Program-made: the position numbers and the translations under genes
Source: Triangularia verruculosa
Taxonomy: Eukaryota > Ascomycota > Sordariomycetes > Sordariales > Podosporaceae
Direction of reading: 5' to 3'
DNA: 64,000 nucleotides
Assembly (NCBI GenBank): GCA_033296885.1
Contig: MU863928.1
Location: 172,448 to 236,447, forward strand
Shown here: in pieces, positions 12,021-25,355 of the stretch
How the letters are laid out: every line of letters starts with the position of its first letter
How positions within the stretch are numbered: the first letter of the stretch is position 1
The notes under the pieces: model-generated
What the model was told of the DNA's origin: nothing
The model's input: the letters and a program-made list of their open reading frames with translations, nothing else
Database searches by the model: none

Positions 12021-15000
12021 AACAAACTAAGAGACAAGCGGGATACCAACCTTTACGAAACCCTTTGCTGGTGATGCCTGCAAAGACTGAGTCGGCCCGC
12101 CCTTCGTCTGTTGAAACAGCGACTTCATCAGGTCCAAACTGGTCGCGAAGCCATCATCGTTATTATCCACCGCAATGTCCTTGGGCGCGGGACTGCCGCG
12201 ATCCTTCATATCCCACACCGCTCCCGTCTCATTAAGCTCCCGAAGAGTAGCCCGGTCCACCGTCCTGGGTGCCCGCACGCTCGCCTGCAAAATCTGAGTC
12301 CAATCATCGCCACCAGCAACCTCAATCTTAGTTGGGGCCGTCGACTTCTTGAGCGCCCTCATCTGTGCTCTCACGATGCCAGCAGGGACCTGCTCATCGT
12401 TGCCGTCATAGCGGGAGAGCGGGAATTCGTCCTGGGCGGCGTCGACTGAGCCCTGCTCATACTCGTATGAGTCCTCATAAGGTTCGAGCTGGTAGTCATC
12501 AGGTCCGTCAGCCATGCTTTCATCTTCAGGCCACTCCCGTGATGGGATGGGAGTGTCAGCATCCAGGGGCTCATGAGGTGGCGTACCCTGGTGGTGAGCG
12601 ACATCAGAGTCCTCTTCATCATCGAACATGGCGGCTTCGTTATCATCGAAGGCACCGGGAAGGGTGCGGCGGCTGCGCTTGAACTCAAAGGTGTCGTCGG
12701 GATCAACGGGCGAGGTGGAGGCAGCCTCAATAGAAGGGCTCGGGATCTGCTCGACTTCAGGTCGGGCAAGCTTGGCAAGCTGTACAGGCTGGCGGACAAC
12801 GGCCTCCTCCTCGAACTCCTCATCAGAATCATCATCGTCCAGGCCATAAGTTGTGAAGTGCTCGACAGAGAACTGCCAGACACCAGTCTCTGGGTCGTAA
12901 TCCTCAAAGGTTGTGTCGGGAATGGACTTCAGCTTCTGGATGTGCTTTTCGAGACGACGGCCACTGACCTCCCGTCCACCACGAGGCCAAGAATGCTCGA
13001 GGGAGATTATCGCAGGAACATTGAGTCCCTTGCCAACAGGTGGCTTCTTGGCAGCAACAGGATAAACGGTGGCTGAGCGGGGGACCAAGATGACGATGTT
13101 CTCGACGATCTCATCCACGTTGATGTTGCTGAGGTCAACAGGGACCTTGAACTGGACGTTGCCAACATGGACGCGGCCGACGGTAAAGTCTACAACCTTT
13201 TGGCGCTGCATCCTGTTCATGGCACGAAGCTCCTCGAGCGAAGGGCTCATCCAGTACTCGCCAGGCTCGTCCACACTAGCCGGGGAGCTGGGAGACTTGG
13301 CAACTTGGGCAACCCGGGCAGACACAGGAGACTCCTCCTCGTGAACGATGGCAAGCTCATTGCCCTTGACTTGGGCCATCTCGGGAGCGGCGGCGACCGG
13401 GGAAGGTTTGTTGCCGTTGGTACCATTGGCGCTGGGGCGGATGGAAGGCTTGAGATAACCAAGGTTGTCGTTCTCGGTGCCATCCGTGATGGCAGCAGGT
13501 GCATCGCCGTTGGGGCTATCGGCAGTGCTGGTATCGAAGCTGACTCTCTTGGACAACTTCCGGGCTCCATCCTCCTGAGCTTGCTTCTTGTCGCTGGTGC
13601 TGAAAAGATCGCTGCGCATGTCCTTGTTGATGATCAGCTTCTTGTGGCTGTTGGTGCCTCCCAAGAGACGCATGCTGGAGTGGGCAGAGAAGGCGCCCGG
13701 CTGCAGGATGCTGTCCTCGACGTTGAAGCTGCGGCGAAGGTTGCTAGCAGAAATGCTCTTGCTCAACCCACGGTTAACGCTGCTGGCCAAAAGGCTCTGT
13801 CCGAGACCGCCAGGGGTGCTAGAGATGCTCGAGGGCGTGGCAGGCGATCCATAGGCGCTGTACGAAAACCCATAGCCTCTCTTCTGAGGGGTGACAAAGC
13901 GGGACGCATTCGCAGGACTGAGCTTGTACATGGGCAAGATCGATCGGCTCTTAGCCTTGGGCTTACCACCCAGAGGAGTCGCCAAAGGGCCGGGGTTGGT
14001 AATCCTGTCTTCACCTAGCCCTGAGAATAAAGTAGCAGCACCATAAGCGGAGAGATCGTTGATGCTGGTTGACAGACCCTGCTGCTGCTGCTGCTGCTGC
14101 TGCTGTTGGGACGCACCGAGCAAAGAATTGCCAAAGCCAGTCTGTGGTTGCGCCTGGGTAGAAGCGCCGAACAGCGATCCACCTTGTTGCTGAGCGGGTT
14201 GGCTGAAAAGACCACCAGCAGCGGGTGTGCTGCCGCCGAAAAGAGATGGCTTCGCTTGGTTGTTCTGTGCTAGACCACCACCAAACAGACCGCCGCCAGT
14301 TGCGGCAGGTTGTTGCTGAGCACCTCCGAAGAGACCGCCGCCGGTTCCTGTAGTGGTAGATGTGCCGAAGAGACCGCCAGTAGTGGCTGGCTTGGCTCCA
14401 AAGAGACCGCCCCCAGCAGCAGCGGGTTGGGCAGCAGCTCCGCCAAACCCGGTGGCAGCAGGTTGTTGCTGAGTACCCCCGAAGAGCCCGCCTGTCGCTG
14501 GTGTAGTCGTTGTGGCGCCAAAAAGACCACCCCCAGTTGCAGCTGGCTTAGCCCCGAAAAGACCACCCCCGGTAGCAGCGGGTTGAGCTGCGGCTGCGCC
14601 AAATCCGCCAAAGCCTGTAGCGGCTGGCTGTTGCTGTTGCTGGGCATTGCCGAAAAGACCGCCGCCGGTTGCCGCAGGTTGTTGCTGGGCACCTCCGAAA
14701 AGTGAACCGCCAGTGCCAGCAGTCGCAGTGCCTCCGAAACCAGTACCGGCAGTAGTGGTACCAGTTCCACCAAAGCTGAATCCAGAGGCAGGCTTAGCAG
14801 CAGCGGCAGCGTTGCTGCCAAAGAGACCACCGCCAGCCGTAACAGCTCCAGCGCCGAAGCCAGTGCCGGTAGTTGTTCCAGTGGTGCCAAAGCCGCCTCC
14901 GCCGCCTCCGCCGCCTCCAAAAAGACCACCACCTGTGGCAGCAGGTTGCGCAGGAGTAGTTCCGAACAACCCGCCGGATGTTGCCGCAGGTTTGGCACCA

Positions 15001-16073
15001 AAAAGACCACCGCCGCCAAAGCCACCAGTAGCAGCAGCAGGTGTTGCCGTTGCTGCCCCAAAACCTCCGCCCGTAGCACCACCACCACCAAACAAGCCGC
15101 CTCCCGTGGTAGCTCCCGTGCCGAAGCCAGTACCGGTGGTCGTCGAGGTGCCGCCAAAGCCTCCAAAGTTGGTGCTGCCAAACGTCGACCCAGTAGCACC
15201 TCCCGATTTCCGGCCCTGGTTGTAATCGACTAACCTGAGCTCCTCGCCAGACCAGCGCTTGTAAGCATCCATGAACATGACATTCTGGAAGGAGTTGCTC
15301 TGAGCCGGGTTGTTAGGCTCCTTTTCTACCAACGGGGAGAAGGCAACGACAGCCGTCCCTGGAGCTTCACCGGTGGCGGTACCAATCCCGGGATTATTCG
15401 TCGCGCCGAAGCCGGTTCCTGTGGTGGTAGTAGCTCCGCCGCCGAAAAGGCTGCCACCGGTTGCCCCAGCGCCAAATGTTGACCCCGTAGCATCAAAGCC
15501 AGTTGTAGCAGGCTTCGCCCCGCCGAACAGTGATGATCCACCACCGCCGCCAAAGGGTGTTGATGTGGTGGCAGCATTGGCAGTGTTGCCAAAGCCAAAG
15601 CCTGTGCCGCCAGCGGTAGCAGTTGTGCTGCCGAAAAGGCCTCCGCCGCCCGTGGAAGCTGGGGTGCCAAATGCTGGCTTCGCGGCACCAAAGCCACCGC
15701 CTCCAAAAGCACCTCCCGTCGTGCCAGCACCAAAGCCGCCTGTGGTACCGCCGCCGCCGAAGAGACTGCCGCCAGTGGTGCCGGCTGTGGGGTTGTTCGC
15801 TCCAAATCCTGTGCCTGTGCCAAACCCTAGGGCGAGAAGTCAGTAATCTGTCGCATCCTCTGAGACATCATGGCCGAGAGTGGTAGCTCGATGAAATGTC
15901 GATCGATGTCGCAACGAGATGCCATCCTCGAAGAAGCCGAAAGAAAGTCGATGATACGTACCTGAAGCTGTGTTGTTTGTCGCACCGAAGCCGCCAAATG
16001 TCGAGCCGGTGGTATTATTATTTTGGCCGAAGCCGCCGCCGCCGCCGCCGCCGCCGAAACCGCCGAACGCCAT
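10234..16073 (-). CDS. NUP145: NUP145, self-cleaving nucleoporin precursor (Nup98-Nup96 type)
   Basis: Exons 16073-15962, 15826-12051 and 11889-10234 encode 1847 residues. The precursor yields an N-terminal FG nucleoporin (Nup98-like, permeability barrier, mRNA export) and a C-terminal scaffold (Nup145C/Nup96, part of the Y complex). The N-terminus has dense FG and GLFG repeats to about residue 630, interrupted near residue 205-245 by the conserved WSGEELRLVDY segment. The segment KAKSRSILPMYKLSPANASR lies near 670. The autoproteolytic domain spans about 890-1030 and ends in HFTTYGL, cleavage being expected after the Phe near 1028. The remainder, about 820 residues with an acidic linker followed by helices, is the Nup96 domain. 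Intron 2 holds a long GT/CA repeat. Exon 1 opens with a Gly-rich run coded by GCC repeats. Identity is very clear. Confidence 0.95.
11989..12017. repeat. GT dinucleotide repeat in a NUP145 intron
   Basis: About 14.5 copies of GT on the plus strand (CA in the transcript), within the intron between 12050 and 11890. Confidence 0.9.
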
Positions 16074-17769
16074 CGTCGAGGTGGTGATCGATGTCGCGCA
16101 GTGGCAGGCAGACGAAAATGTTGTGTGTTGTAGTCGGAGAGACCAAACGGGGAATGTTTGTCGTCAGTCGCGCGAGACGACGAGCTATATCGGTGTTGCT
16201 GATGATTGGCAGGCTTGTCGTTGTCGGATCAGATGGATATCTTTGACAGCGAACTTGAAAAAAATATCGCGAGGCAGGGACTGGTGTCTGCTGGTGCTCG
16301 CTTTGCGCGTAACGTGGATGGATGTTTGTTTCCCCCCGTAAAAAAAGAAGAAGAAAATGAATAGTCCCGAAATCCCCTTGTACACAATGAGATAAAGGAA
16401 ATCAATAAGGGCAGGTTTCAGATGTTCGCCTGCGCTGTGGGCGGGGAGAGAGAAGGTAAAGAAATGCGCCGGCGACCTTGTTTTCTTGACCCTTGGGGTT
16501 GTGGTCGTGACAGGCGCGATGGAGAATGGAGTTGGCAAGCTCGCGAAACTTCTCAAGTTCCGACTCTCTTTCCTCTGCCTGGCCCGTTCTCTTTCCTAGC
16601 CCAATGAGTGGGGCTGGAGAGCTCGGATGGCCAATCAGATCACAAAGAGCCCTGGGTGAGCCGTGCGTCACCTGCTCAAAAAGCACCACTGCGAAAAAGA
16701 GTGGCCGGGGTTGCAGCTTTTTGACAGGACACGGACCAATTATCTAGCACCCAGCATCAAGCTACGGATTTGTCTCTCTTGTCTTCCACTTGTTGCCCTG
16801 ATGGACAAAGAAGACAAGAAGACCTGGTCTATCGCCCGATATTTATTCTGCTGTCTCCTCGCTCTCTCGCCCTTGAGCTTATCAACCATTATCGCCTATC
16901 CATCACGTGTCCCAGCGAAATTTGGCAGCTGGAAGCCCAATTCTCCCCTCTGATTGGTCCAGCAGCTCAAAGCTTAGTAATTCTCCAGTCTGCCTTGCGA
17001 GCTTGACGCACTGGAGCAGAGCTACCTGCAAATCATCCACTCCTACCAGTAGCTTAATTGGCCGCCTTGCTATCTTTCACGTTTTAGACTCTACCCCTGA
17101 TGAATCATACATTGGTTCCTCTGTGCTGCCTGGTATCTGGTGAAGAGACTATAAATCCCCCATACAACTCGCACGTTTGTTCTTCCAAGCTATGCTCTCA
17201 TGAAAGAGCTGAACAGGCGAAGACAGTAGAGGATACCCGAGGCTTCATTACCATGTCATTGGATTATGTCTGCCATTTCTCTGCCTCATATCTCACACGC
17301 CATCCCCTTCAGCCACCAGCCCACCTCGGCAATCTCAAACGGACACGGTCTCCATTCTCAAGCTTCTTTGAGTACGACCTTTTTGTTATCCCACTCCTGC
17401 AATATTTTGAAAAAGACACAACCTTAATTCTGAAAATTTTACCTGCCCTATCTGCCCAATTGTGACCATAATGATGATGACGGGGGACTTCACACATCAC
17501 ATCGAGAACAGTATCGTCACACCACACTCGAAGAGAAGGTCAAGTTCCAAGATAGAAGAAAGAGAAAAAAAAAGTAGTAAATAAATCATCCCGTCCACCA
17601 CATCCTCATCTCCACTCTGTCATCCTCTTTCCACTCCCTCATCTTTTCTGCTCCTTCACTACCAAAAACCTAACAATGGAGTCCCGGTCAAACTGAAACC
17701 GAGTCTTCCATTAAACAACCCCTTGTTTCTCTCCTCCACCACTTCTTCTCACCTTCACTCAATCACCCC
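16074..17769. other. Intergenic, NUP145 promoter and epsin 3' side
   Basis: Both flanking genes run leftward, so this holds the NUP145 promoter and leader plus the 3' region of the epsin gene. Only short, unrecognisable frames are present. Confidence 0.5.
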
Positions 17770-19833
17770 TCAAAACTGAATCAAATCCCCCTGGCCCTGC
17801 TGCTGTTGCTGCTGCCTCTGCGCAAAAGGATTGCTCGCCCCTCCCCCAACGCCCCCGAATGCTCCTGGGCCTGTAGCAGCCGGTACCTGTTGCCCACCAG
17901 CCCCATATGACACTGTGGGCATTCCTGTAAACTGCTGTCTCAGGAACGGGTTGTTTCCTGTTGCATCCGCCGTGACCCTACCCAGGCCTGCACCAGCACT
18001 GTTGACAAACACTCCTGGAGCCGTGTGCTGCGCCGGAATACGGAGATTACCCGTGTTACCGAACGTGTCCAGACCCTCACCAGTAGCCAAAAGCGCGTTG
18101 AGTCTTGCCTCATGCTCCGTCATCTCCCTCTGAGGTTGCTGCGGCTGCTGCTGCTGTTGTTGCTGGGGTGGCTGAAGTTGGAACGATGGCTGAGACTGGA
18201 ATTGTGGTTGGGACTGGGATGCGGGCTGCGAGTTGAAGGAACTAAAGGTAGAAAGAGTCTTTTGTTCGGGGAGACTGCCGAGAGAGGAAGAAGCCTTGAA
18301 GGCAGAGGATGGCCGTTGGGCAAAGGGGTTGTTGGAGCCGGTGGGTGTGGGTTTCAGGGATTGCAAGCCAGTGCTGTGGTTGCTGGCCCAGGGGTTGTTG
18401 CTGCCCGGTTGCAAGGTAGGCTCCTGGACCTGTGGTGTCAAGAACTGCTGCTGCTGCTGTGTCTGCTGCTGCTGGAACGGCTGCTGCTGCTGGAACGGCT
18501 GCTGCTGCTGCTGCTGCTGGAGATATGGGTTGTAGCCCGTTGGTTGAGGTTGGAAAGCCTGCTGCTGCTGTTGCTGTTGACCATATGGGTCAAAAGCATT
18601 TGGCTGCTGGCCGTATCCGTTGGAAAAGCCATTCTGGTATCCAGTTGGCTGAGGTTGCTGCACCCCATACCCGGTGAAGGCATTCTGTACGTAGCCCGTA
18701 GGCTGCATCTGCATCTGATTTTGGTCGATCGGGTTGGCAAAGAAATCAACCGCACTCCCTTGCTGGTAGCCCTGGTTGAATCCGGTAAACTGAGGCTGGG
18801 CCGTTGGCGTCGGTGTATCGTCGAAAAGAGCCGCAGCGTTGGTCGACTCCAGTTCCCGTCGCCGTCGTTCCTCTTCCTCTTTGCTGAGCTTAATCGCCTT
18901 GGCCAGATCGTCGTCATCGTCATCTGCATTTCGGCTCTCGCGCTTTTTCCTGTCCTCCTCCTCCTGAAACTTACTGGCCTCGATGGCTAGCTTGTACTCG
19001 GCATCCTCCTCGTCGGTTGGCTGGCGTCGCTCGCGGCGGGCCGGCCGCTCTTCCCTGCTCTGCTGGGGGGCGTACTCATCAAGGCCGTTGACACGGGACT
19101 TCCAGATCCTCCTATCGGTGCGCTCAGCCCTCAGTCTCTCCTCGTCGGCAATTAGCGCTGACAACTCCTTGGCGGCAATTCGAACTAGCAAAATCCAAGT
19201 CAGTCAACCTGTCCTCAGCAAGCAGCAGAGAGAAATCCAAATGCCCACCGTTCGCTCCGACATCCTTGCCCTCCTCGTCAATGTAGATGAACTCGCGCAG
19301 CGTCTTGATGATGAAGATGTTCTGCTTGGCCCACGTCACAACAAGCTCGGAGCCTTCGTGCAGACAATAGTCCATAACCTTGAGCGCCTTGAGCACGTGT
19401 CGCCAGTTCTTGCCCTTATCATTGAGCCGCTTGTCGAGCATGTCCATGATCTCGTAGAACTCGGTCGACCTGTTTGTGTGTGGTGGGCTGCGTCAGCAAA
19501 TGGTTGGACTTGGAGACACCTGTGGCTAGCGAGCCCGGCCGGCACCGGTGAGGTTGCGTATGCACTCACGAATTGTACGTCAACTGAGCGATCTCGCTCA
19601 TCTGCGTGCCTGTCGGTCCCCATGGGTCATTGCTGGTCGCTATTCGTCAAATGGTTAGCCAAAATCCATCAGTATTCCCCGGATCCGATTGCGCGCATGA
19701 TGCGGCGCAGGCTGTCGATGTGGACGTCTTGTTCCTTGCGATGGGGAGGAGGGAACCCACCTTCGCGCACCTTGACCTGGACGGCCGAATAACCCTTGGT
19801 GACATTCTTGACGCTGCGAATGACCTTCGACAT
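17770..19833 (-). CDS. ENT1: Epsin (ENTH-domain clathrin adaptor, Ent1/Ent2 type)
   Basis: Exons 19833-19761, 19639-19570, 19469-19249 and 19184-17770 give 592 residues. Epsins bind PI(4,5)P2, ubiquitinated cargo and clathrin during endocytosis at the plasma membrane. The ENTH domain fills about residues 1-150, with SNDPWGPTG, the TEFYEIMDMLDKRL stretch and NWRHVLKALKVMDYCL. Two ubiquitin-interacting motifs follow (EYKLAIEASK and DLAKAIKLSKEEEE). The tail is rich in Gln, Pro and PTGY repeats, contains three NPF motifs (NNPFAQR, NNPFLRQ, SNPFAQR) for EH-domain partners, and ends in LIQF, a clathrin-box-like terminus. The Gln tracts are CAG/CTG repeats. Clear orthologue of yeast Ent1/Ent2; which of the two cannot be told, as filamentous fungi usually have one. 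Confidence 0.95.
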
Positions 19834-21040
19834 GGTGGCGTCGGCGTCGTGAAGAAGAAGAGGGGAAAGATGTCCCGGCGGTAGCGGAAGTCGAGAGTGG
19901 GAGGCCGGTAATGTCGCAGAATGAGGGAGCTTAGGAAAGTGAGAGGTGGTGGTGGCAGTGGTGCGTGTCGCCGGCCGGTCGGGGGAGGACTGTGTGGTGC
20001 CGACGGGAGCTTGGCACGAGCGATTGTGTGAGCAAGACCTCCAAAGGACGCGCCACCGACCTTCCTTGTTGGTTGCAAATGGATCCGATACCTGAGATCT
20101 TGTCGGTAGCAAGATACTCCCGTCTGGAGTATGAAATTGGTAGAGACGTTTTAAGGTTTTTCGCCTTGTCTTCAGCCCCTGATTCGCAATCTTTGGGTAG
20201 GTAGGTACCGCATGTGGGAGTGGCGCGGGTGGTTGGTGGGCGCTGTTCACTAGGTGGGCGGCAACTCAATCGCGAGTCTGCAATGTACCCCTTTGCCAAC
20301 TTCAGACAGTTGCCAGAAAGTATGGAATAATTGACAAGATGAAATTGTATCCGTATCTCTCTTCGAGATTGGAGATGGCAACAGAGTGGAGAGTCAGGAC
20401 ATCCGTCGGCGTTTAACCGAGATTCCAGTATTAAACAGTTCAACACCACTGCGTGTCTCTACAAAAGCTTCGGCAGATCTTCATCAGACCTAGATCAGGA
20501 CCTTTCTGCCTCCCAAACTCAACTGCTGACAACAAAAATGTCCCAAATCAGGTGGCGGCTGCAGTGTCGAAGCATGCCAAGACATTCCAGAAAGCGTCGA
20601 GCATGCGCTAAACTGCTTTGGGAAGCGCATCATCGAAGAACCAAGGGTGGACGACCATGACGTAAATGTTGCTATCTGCATCACAGAGTGTGTTATCAGA
20701 ATCATCTAGATCTAGCATACACCTCACAAGCTAAACCACGCTCAAACCGGCCTCAGAATTGCCCTGAGCATGTCTTTCTATCTAATACTCCAAAACACCC
20801 CCTGAAACCACCGCCTAATCACAAGCCTCCCCCAAAGAAGTGAACGTGTAAAATGCATACAATGCCTTGAATAACTAAATCGCTGTAATGTCACCACAGT
20901 GCTCTTCGCCTCTCCCCAATAAAACCAAAGTGCCAACCTAAACAATGATAATCCCCCTCCGCTTAAATAGAAAAATAACGCCATGGTATCAAGACTCCCT
21001 ATTCCCATCCTTTCCCTTCCTATTCCCAGTCACAAAACAC
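19834..21040. other. Intergenic, epsin promoter and SAS3 3' side
   Basis: Holds the epsin promoter and the SAS3 3' flank. No gene is supported. Confidence 0.5.
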
Positions 21041-24000
21041 CTACTCCTCGTCATTCTCCCGATCTTCCTCGACCTCCACGTCCACCACCACCAAATCCAG
21101 CTCCTCACCCAACCCCTTCCCTTTCCCTCCCGAGGGACTCTGAACCTGCACCGTGTCCAACACGCCTCCTCCCTCATCCCCCTTCTTCGGCGTCAGCCCC
21201 TCTCCAGTCTTCTTTTCCGCAACCCACCCAGGCGGCAACCCCGGCCCGCTATCCGCATTGCCATAATCACTCTTCTTCGTCCCCTTCGGCCACCTTCCCG
21301 GACCACGACCCGTACCACCCGGTTTTCTCTTATTTGTGGTCGAGCTTGTCCGCGGCCTAGAAGCAGCAGGTCGACGGGCACTACCCCCCGACCTTTTCGG
21401 TCTTGGCCTCGTAGTGCTACTAGCTGTTCGGACGACCGGTGGTCGCGACACGACTGCTCGGGAGCGGTCGGTGCGTCGGGGGTTGAGAGGCGGGACGACT
21501 TCGAATCTGCTGGGTGGGACACCGATGTATTGGGACATCCAATCACTTGGATCGGATTTTGCTTCTTTTTCTTGTTCTTGTTCGGCATCGGCGTTGGCAG
21601 GTTGGGTAGTTTCGTTGGAGGAGTTGCCGTTGGGTTGGACGCCGTTTGGTTTGTTTTCTTCTTCCTGTGGTTGATCGCCATTGGTGTCCCCCTCTGTGGG
21701 GTTGGCATCGGCAGCTTCTCCCGACTCCTCGGTTGATTCAGTAGACTCAAGGACATTGGCGTCGAGTGCGGGCTTAGTACCTTGACTGGCACCTTCTGAC
21801 TGGGTAAAAGAGGCGTTGCCGTTGACCAGATTCTCCCCAGCAATCGTAGGCTTCTCCTCGTCCTCCTCTCTCGGAGCAATCGCCGTCAGCGCCGGCCCAA
21901 GTTCAAAGTTTGTCGCGTTGCTTCTGCCCATAACATACGGCGTCCACGTCAAAGCTTTCTCGTTGAGCTGCACATAGTTCTTGGCCTCCCACTTCTCAAC
22001 ATACTCCTTGCAGAATGGGAGGTCGACCCGGAATGCATACAGTTGCGTCACGGGGTCCTTGACTAGACACCGGAGACCTTCTAGAGCGGATACCACGTCG
22101 TCTGGCGTGAGACCGGTGTCATCTGAGATCTTCTTGATGCTCAGGCCCTTCTCGTCGGCGTGTTGAACAAAGTATTTGCACATGATCAACCGCCAATAGT
22201 TCCGGTAGGACACCAGACCCATATCCGAGAGCGGCTTTTCGGGGGAGCCAGTCTTTTGCTCAACTCTTGTCAGGAGGTAGGAGAAATCGATCAATAGATT
22301 TCCGTATCCTTTGCGCTGATGAATGGGCAGGGTAAGGATACAGGAAACATTGTTCTGGCTGCTGGCCCGCTTCTCCTTGGAGAAGTAACCGACGAAGTGG
22401 TACCCAAGATCATCGTACTCGCAAAGAACATAAAAGAGGAAGGGCTCGACGTCGTAATAGAGCGTCTTGGAGCCAAGGAATAGCTTGGCCAGGAGGCACA
22501 AGTTTTGACAGTAGACCGGATTCTTGCGACCATCGACCTCGAAAACAGATATTGAGCCGTGTCTGTAAATCTCGTCTCCGGGTGGATGTTTCGCAGGGCA
22601 CTTGAGCTTGTGCCGAGACGTAACATAGTCCGAGTTCATGTACTTCAGACAGAACTGGCAAATGTACAGAATTCTGTTTCTGCTGTATTCCTCGGGATAT
22701 GGTGCCGCATACCATGTGTCGATTTCCCAGCCTCCAAACTGTATACACTCGATCTGGCTGGCTGGACCTGATGATTTCTTGTTTTTCTTGCTAGGGACCT
22801 CGGCCTCGGCTTGGACCTGCAATAGCCTTTGTCTCCATTCTTCCTCGGCCTTTTGTTTTGCTTCATCGAAACGTCGTCGGTCTTCGGGTGCTGGCATGGT
22901 TTTTGACGTATCGGCTTCTATTTCAGTGAGAATACCACCATACGGTTTTCCTTTCAGCTCATCCGCTTCTCTGTCGTAGAAGGAGTAGAATGGCTGCGAG
23001 TAACTCGTGCTGGTAAACGGAGTGGCTATTGGGGCTTGTACCGCCCCGGCACCACGAGATGTATCGTTTCCTGATGGCCGTCTTGCAGATCTACCTGATC
23101 TTCCTGACCTATTAGATCGACTCGGTCGCTTCTTGAGGCCTTTGGGCTTTTCGGATACAATGCGGAGAAGCTCGGCTGCGTTCACGCGCATCTTGATGAC
23201 AATACTGTTTCTGGTCTTCTTTGCAACAGTGGCAGGCCCGGAGCTTTGCGGAATCTTGAGCCGCAAGGATCGGGACACTGGCCTAGAGGATCCTTCCCTA
23301 CCGGCTGGGGCCTCCTCAGCGCTAGCCTCCTCTGTTGTGGTCCGACGTCTTTTACGGAGGGCCATGACATGCTCGTCGGGCTCGATCGATGATGTTTTTC
23401 GTTTTCTTAGTACGCGAGAACCGTCCATAGGGTCCTCGTCTAGCACGAGCTGATTGAAGACAGAGTGGGACTCTGGCTTGACGATGCCTTTCTGCGAAGG
23501 GAGCAAGTCTCTGGCCAGCTTCGGTACATGCGCACGCCGGGCAGAGGGGGGAGCGCTGGTGTCGGTAATACCGTCCATCCCAGCATCCTCCTCGTTGGGC
23601 GCGTCGGACTCTGATTCAGTATCCGCACATTTCGGACACTTCCAATTTTCAGGGTCTGCAGCTATGTCAGTATAGTCCCACCAAGCTTCTTCCAGAGTTA
23701 CTGACTTGTTTGGCTGTCCAAGGCTTTGTTGTCTCGGGCACATTGCTGGTGGGCTGTACACAATCGTCAGTTGATGCAAACAGCAACCAGGCACACGGAA
23801 TTCACTGACCATTGTCCTGACACCTGGTACAAGCCAGGTATACCTCAAATTCTTCTGACGGATCGTTCTCTTCATTCTGCTTACAAAAGATGCAGTGGCC
23901 GTCGTCGGTCTCATCCTCGTCCTCCTCTCCTTCGTCATTATTAGTTGGCTCCCACTCTTCGGCCCCAGCATCAGAGTCATTGTCACTGACGCTGGCAACA

Positions 24001-24491
24001 CTGGCAGAATCCGCAGAGTGAGCACTGTCCGACTCGTCGTCCGTTTCTCCAGGTTTGATCTTGACAGCCCCAACACCCTCGTCATCTTCTCCATCCTCTT
24101 CATCTTCAGCGTCCTCGTCCCTTGCTCTCGCCTTGCCCCGCCGTTGCGCCTGGCGGTTCCGGGTAGATACCACCTCATCCTCCTCTTCACCCTCAGCATC
24201 CTCCTCAAAAGCATCTTCCTCTTCGTGTTCTGAGTCACTGTGAGTACTGCTATGGTCGCCGTGATCTTCCGCGTCGTCATCAGGCTCGCCATCAGCATCC
24301 AACTCCATTTCCGCATCCTCATATTGCTCATCAGCAACACTCCCAACGTCAATCTGACTCTGGGAAGCCCCAGCACTGTCTTCCCCCATCACCACGTCCC
24401 CATCCGCCTCAGCCTCGGCAAGTTCGGCTTCGCGCTCAGACTGCATCACGCTCAGTTGTAGTTGCTCCTGCATCAGTTGCGCTTCGGCCAT
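21041..24491 (-). CDS. SAS3: SAS3-type MYST histone acetyltransferase with PHD finger
   Basis: Exons 24491-23810, 23753-23706 and 23661-21041 give 1116 residues. SAS3 is the catalytic subunit of NuA3, acetylating histone H3 in chromatin. The first 200 residues are very acidic. A PHD finger lies at about 200-255 (CIFCKQ, ACTRCQDN, AHQQCARD, WKCPKC) and is assembled across two introns. The MYST domain follows: C2HC zinc finger (CQFCLKY...HKLKC) near 570, acetyl-CoA motif IHQRKGYGN near 693 and the catalytic Glu in SPEKPLSDMG near 717. A basic GRGPGRWPKG segment near 1033 looks like an AT-hook. Start: MAEAQL at 24491; a second in-frame Met (MEPGYQ) lies 48 nt upstream. The second intron acceptor could be shifted six bases (adding or removing two residues). 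Confidence 0.93.
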
Positions 24492-25355
24492 TATGATTTG
24501 TCTGTTTGTGTTTTCCCTAACTTGGTAACCAGGCTCCAACCATGCGGCACCTCCAGAAGAGGGAGCTCGGTCAAGCCCACCAGTTTACTGCCAGCTGCGG
24601 CGCATGCCAGCGGGAGGTAAAGGAAATCAGTCAATCTCCGGCCTATACCGCCCGGCGCATGATTCGGGACACACGCTTGGAAGTCCGTTAAGCCGGTATA
24701 TCGAGAAAAGAAGCTGGACTTATGGGTTCGTTGGGATGCGCGCGAGGTAGTAGGTGAGTCGGAGGTGGTCAAGTCGCCTGCTCGATAGGGGTGCTGAATT
24801 AAACGCGCAGAATAAGGTGGTAATTCGTCGAGATTTGACTATTTGGTGGTTCTATGAAGACAGTTCGGTGAAGAGACGCGTAAAAATGACAGTTTCTAAC
24901 AGTCAATCGTGGGGAACGTGGTTCGAAAGCGTCGAAGTTCGCTTGATCGCGAGGGTTGAGGTGCTGGCCTTGGCTGCTTGAAGTTGACCCCCCGGCAAGG
25001 TGCTCGCTGTAGTGCAAGGTTGCATTCAAATGTGCTTAGTCATTGGACAACAATGGGTCTGGTGTTCTTGGCAAGCACGAATGAGATGGTCCGAGCTTTC
25101 GAGGGAATTGGAGCTGCCTGCTGCCTGAGGCATCAAGTTTCAATCATCCACTCAGAGAGCTTCGCCAATTGGAATTGGGGGGCCCAGTCCAAGCACCGTG
25201 ACGAGACCTGGACCTTGGGTTTTGGCTTCGAGGTTGCGAAGTTACCGACACAACACCAACCCCTAGACTGGACAGAGGCTTCGGGTATGCTTCCCCTACT
25301 TGCGAGTTCTGTTCCATTCATGCTAACGCCATTGACAGGCCGAACAACCGCCACA
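24492..25355. promoter_or_regulatory. Divergent promoter region of SAS3 and nuo9.8
   Basis: The 864 bases separate two start codons pointing away from each other, so promoters and leaders of both genes must lie here. No classical TATA box stands out. Confidence 0.55.

Noticed and set aside
14270..15225. Long frames on both strands in the FG-repeat region
   Set aside because: Shadows of NUP145 GLFG repeats, biased in Ala, Pro and Leu.
16020..16065. GCC repeat block considered as a CRISPR or minisatellite
   Set aside because: It is a trinucleotide run coding Gly in NUP145 exon 1; no spacers.
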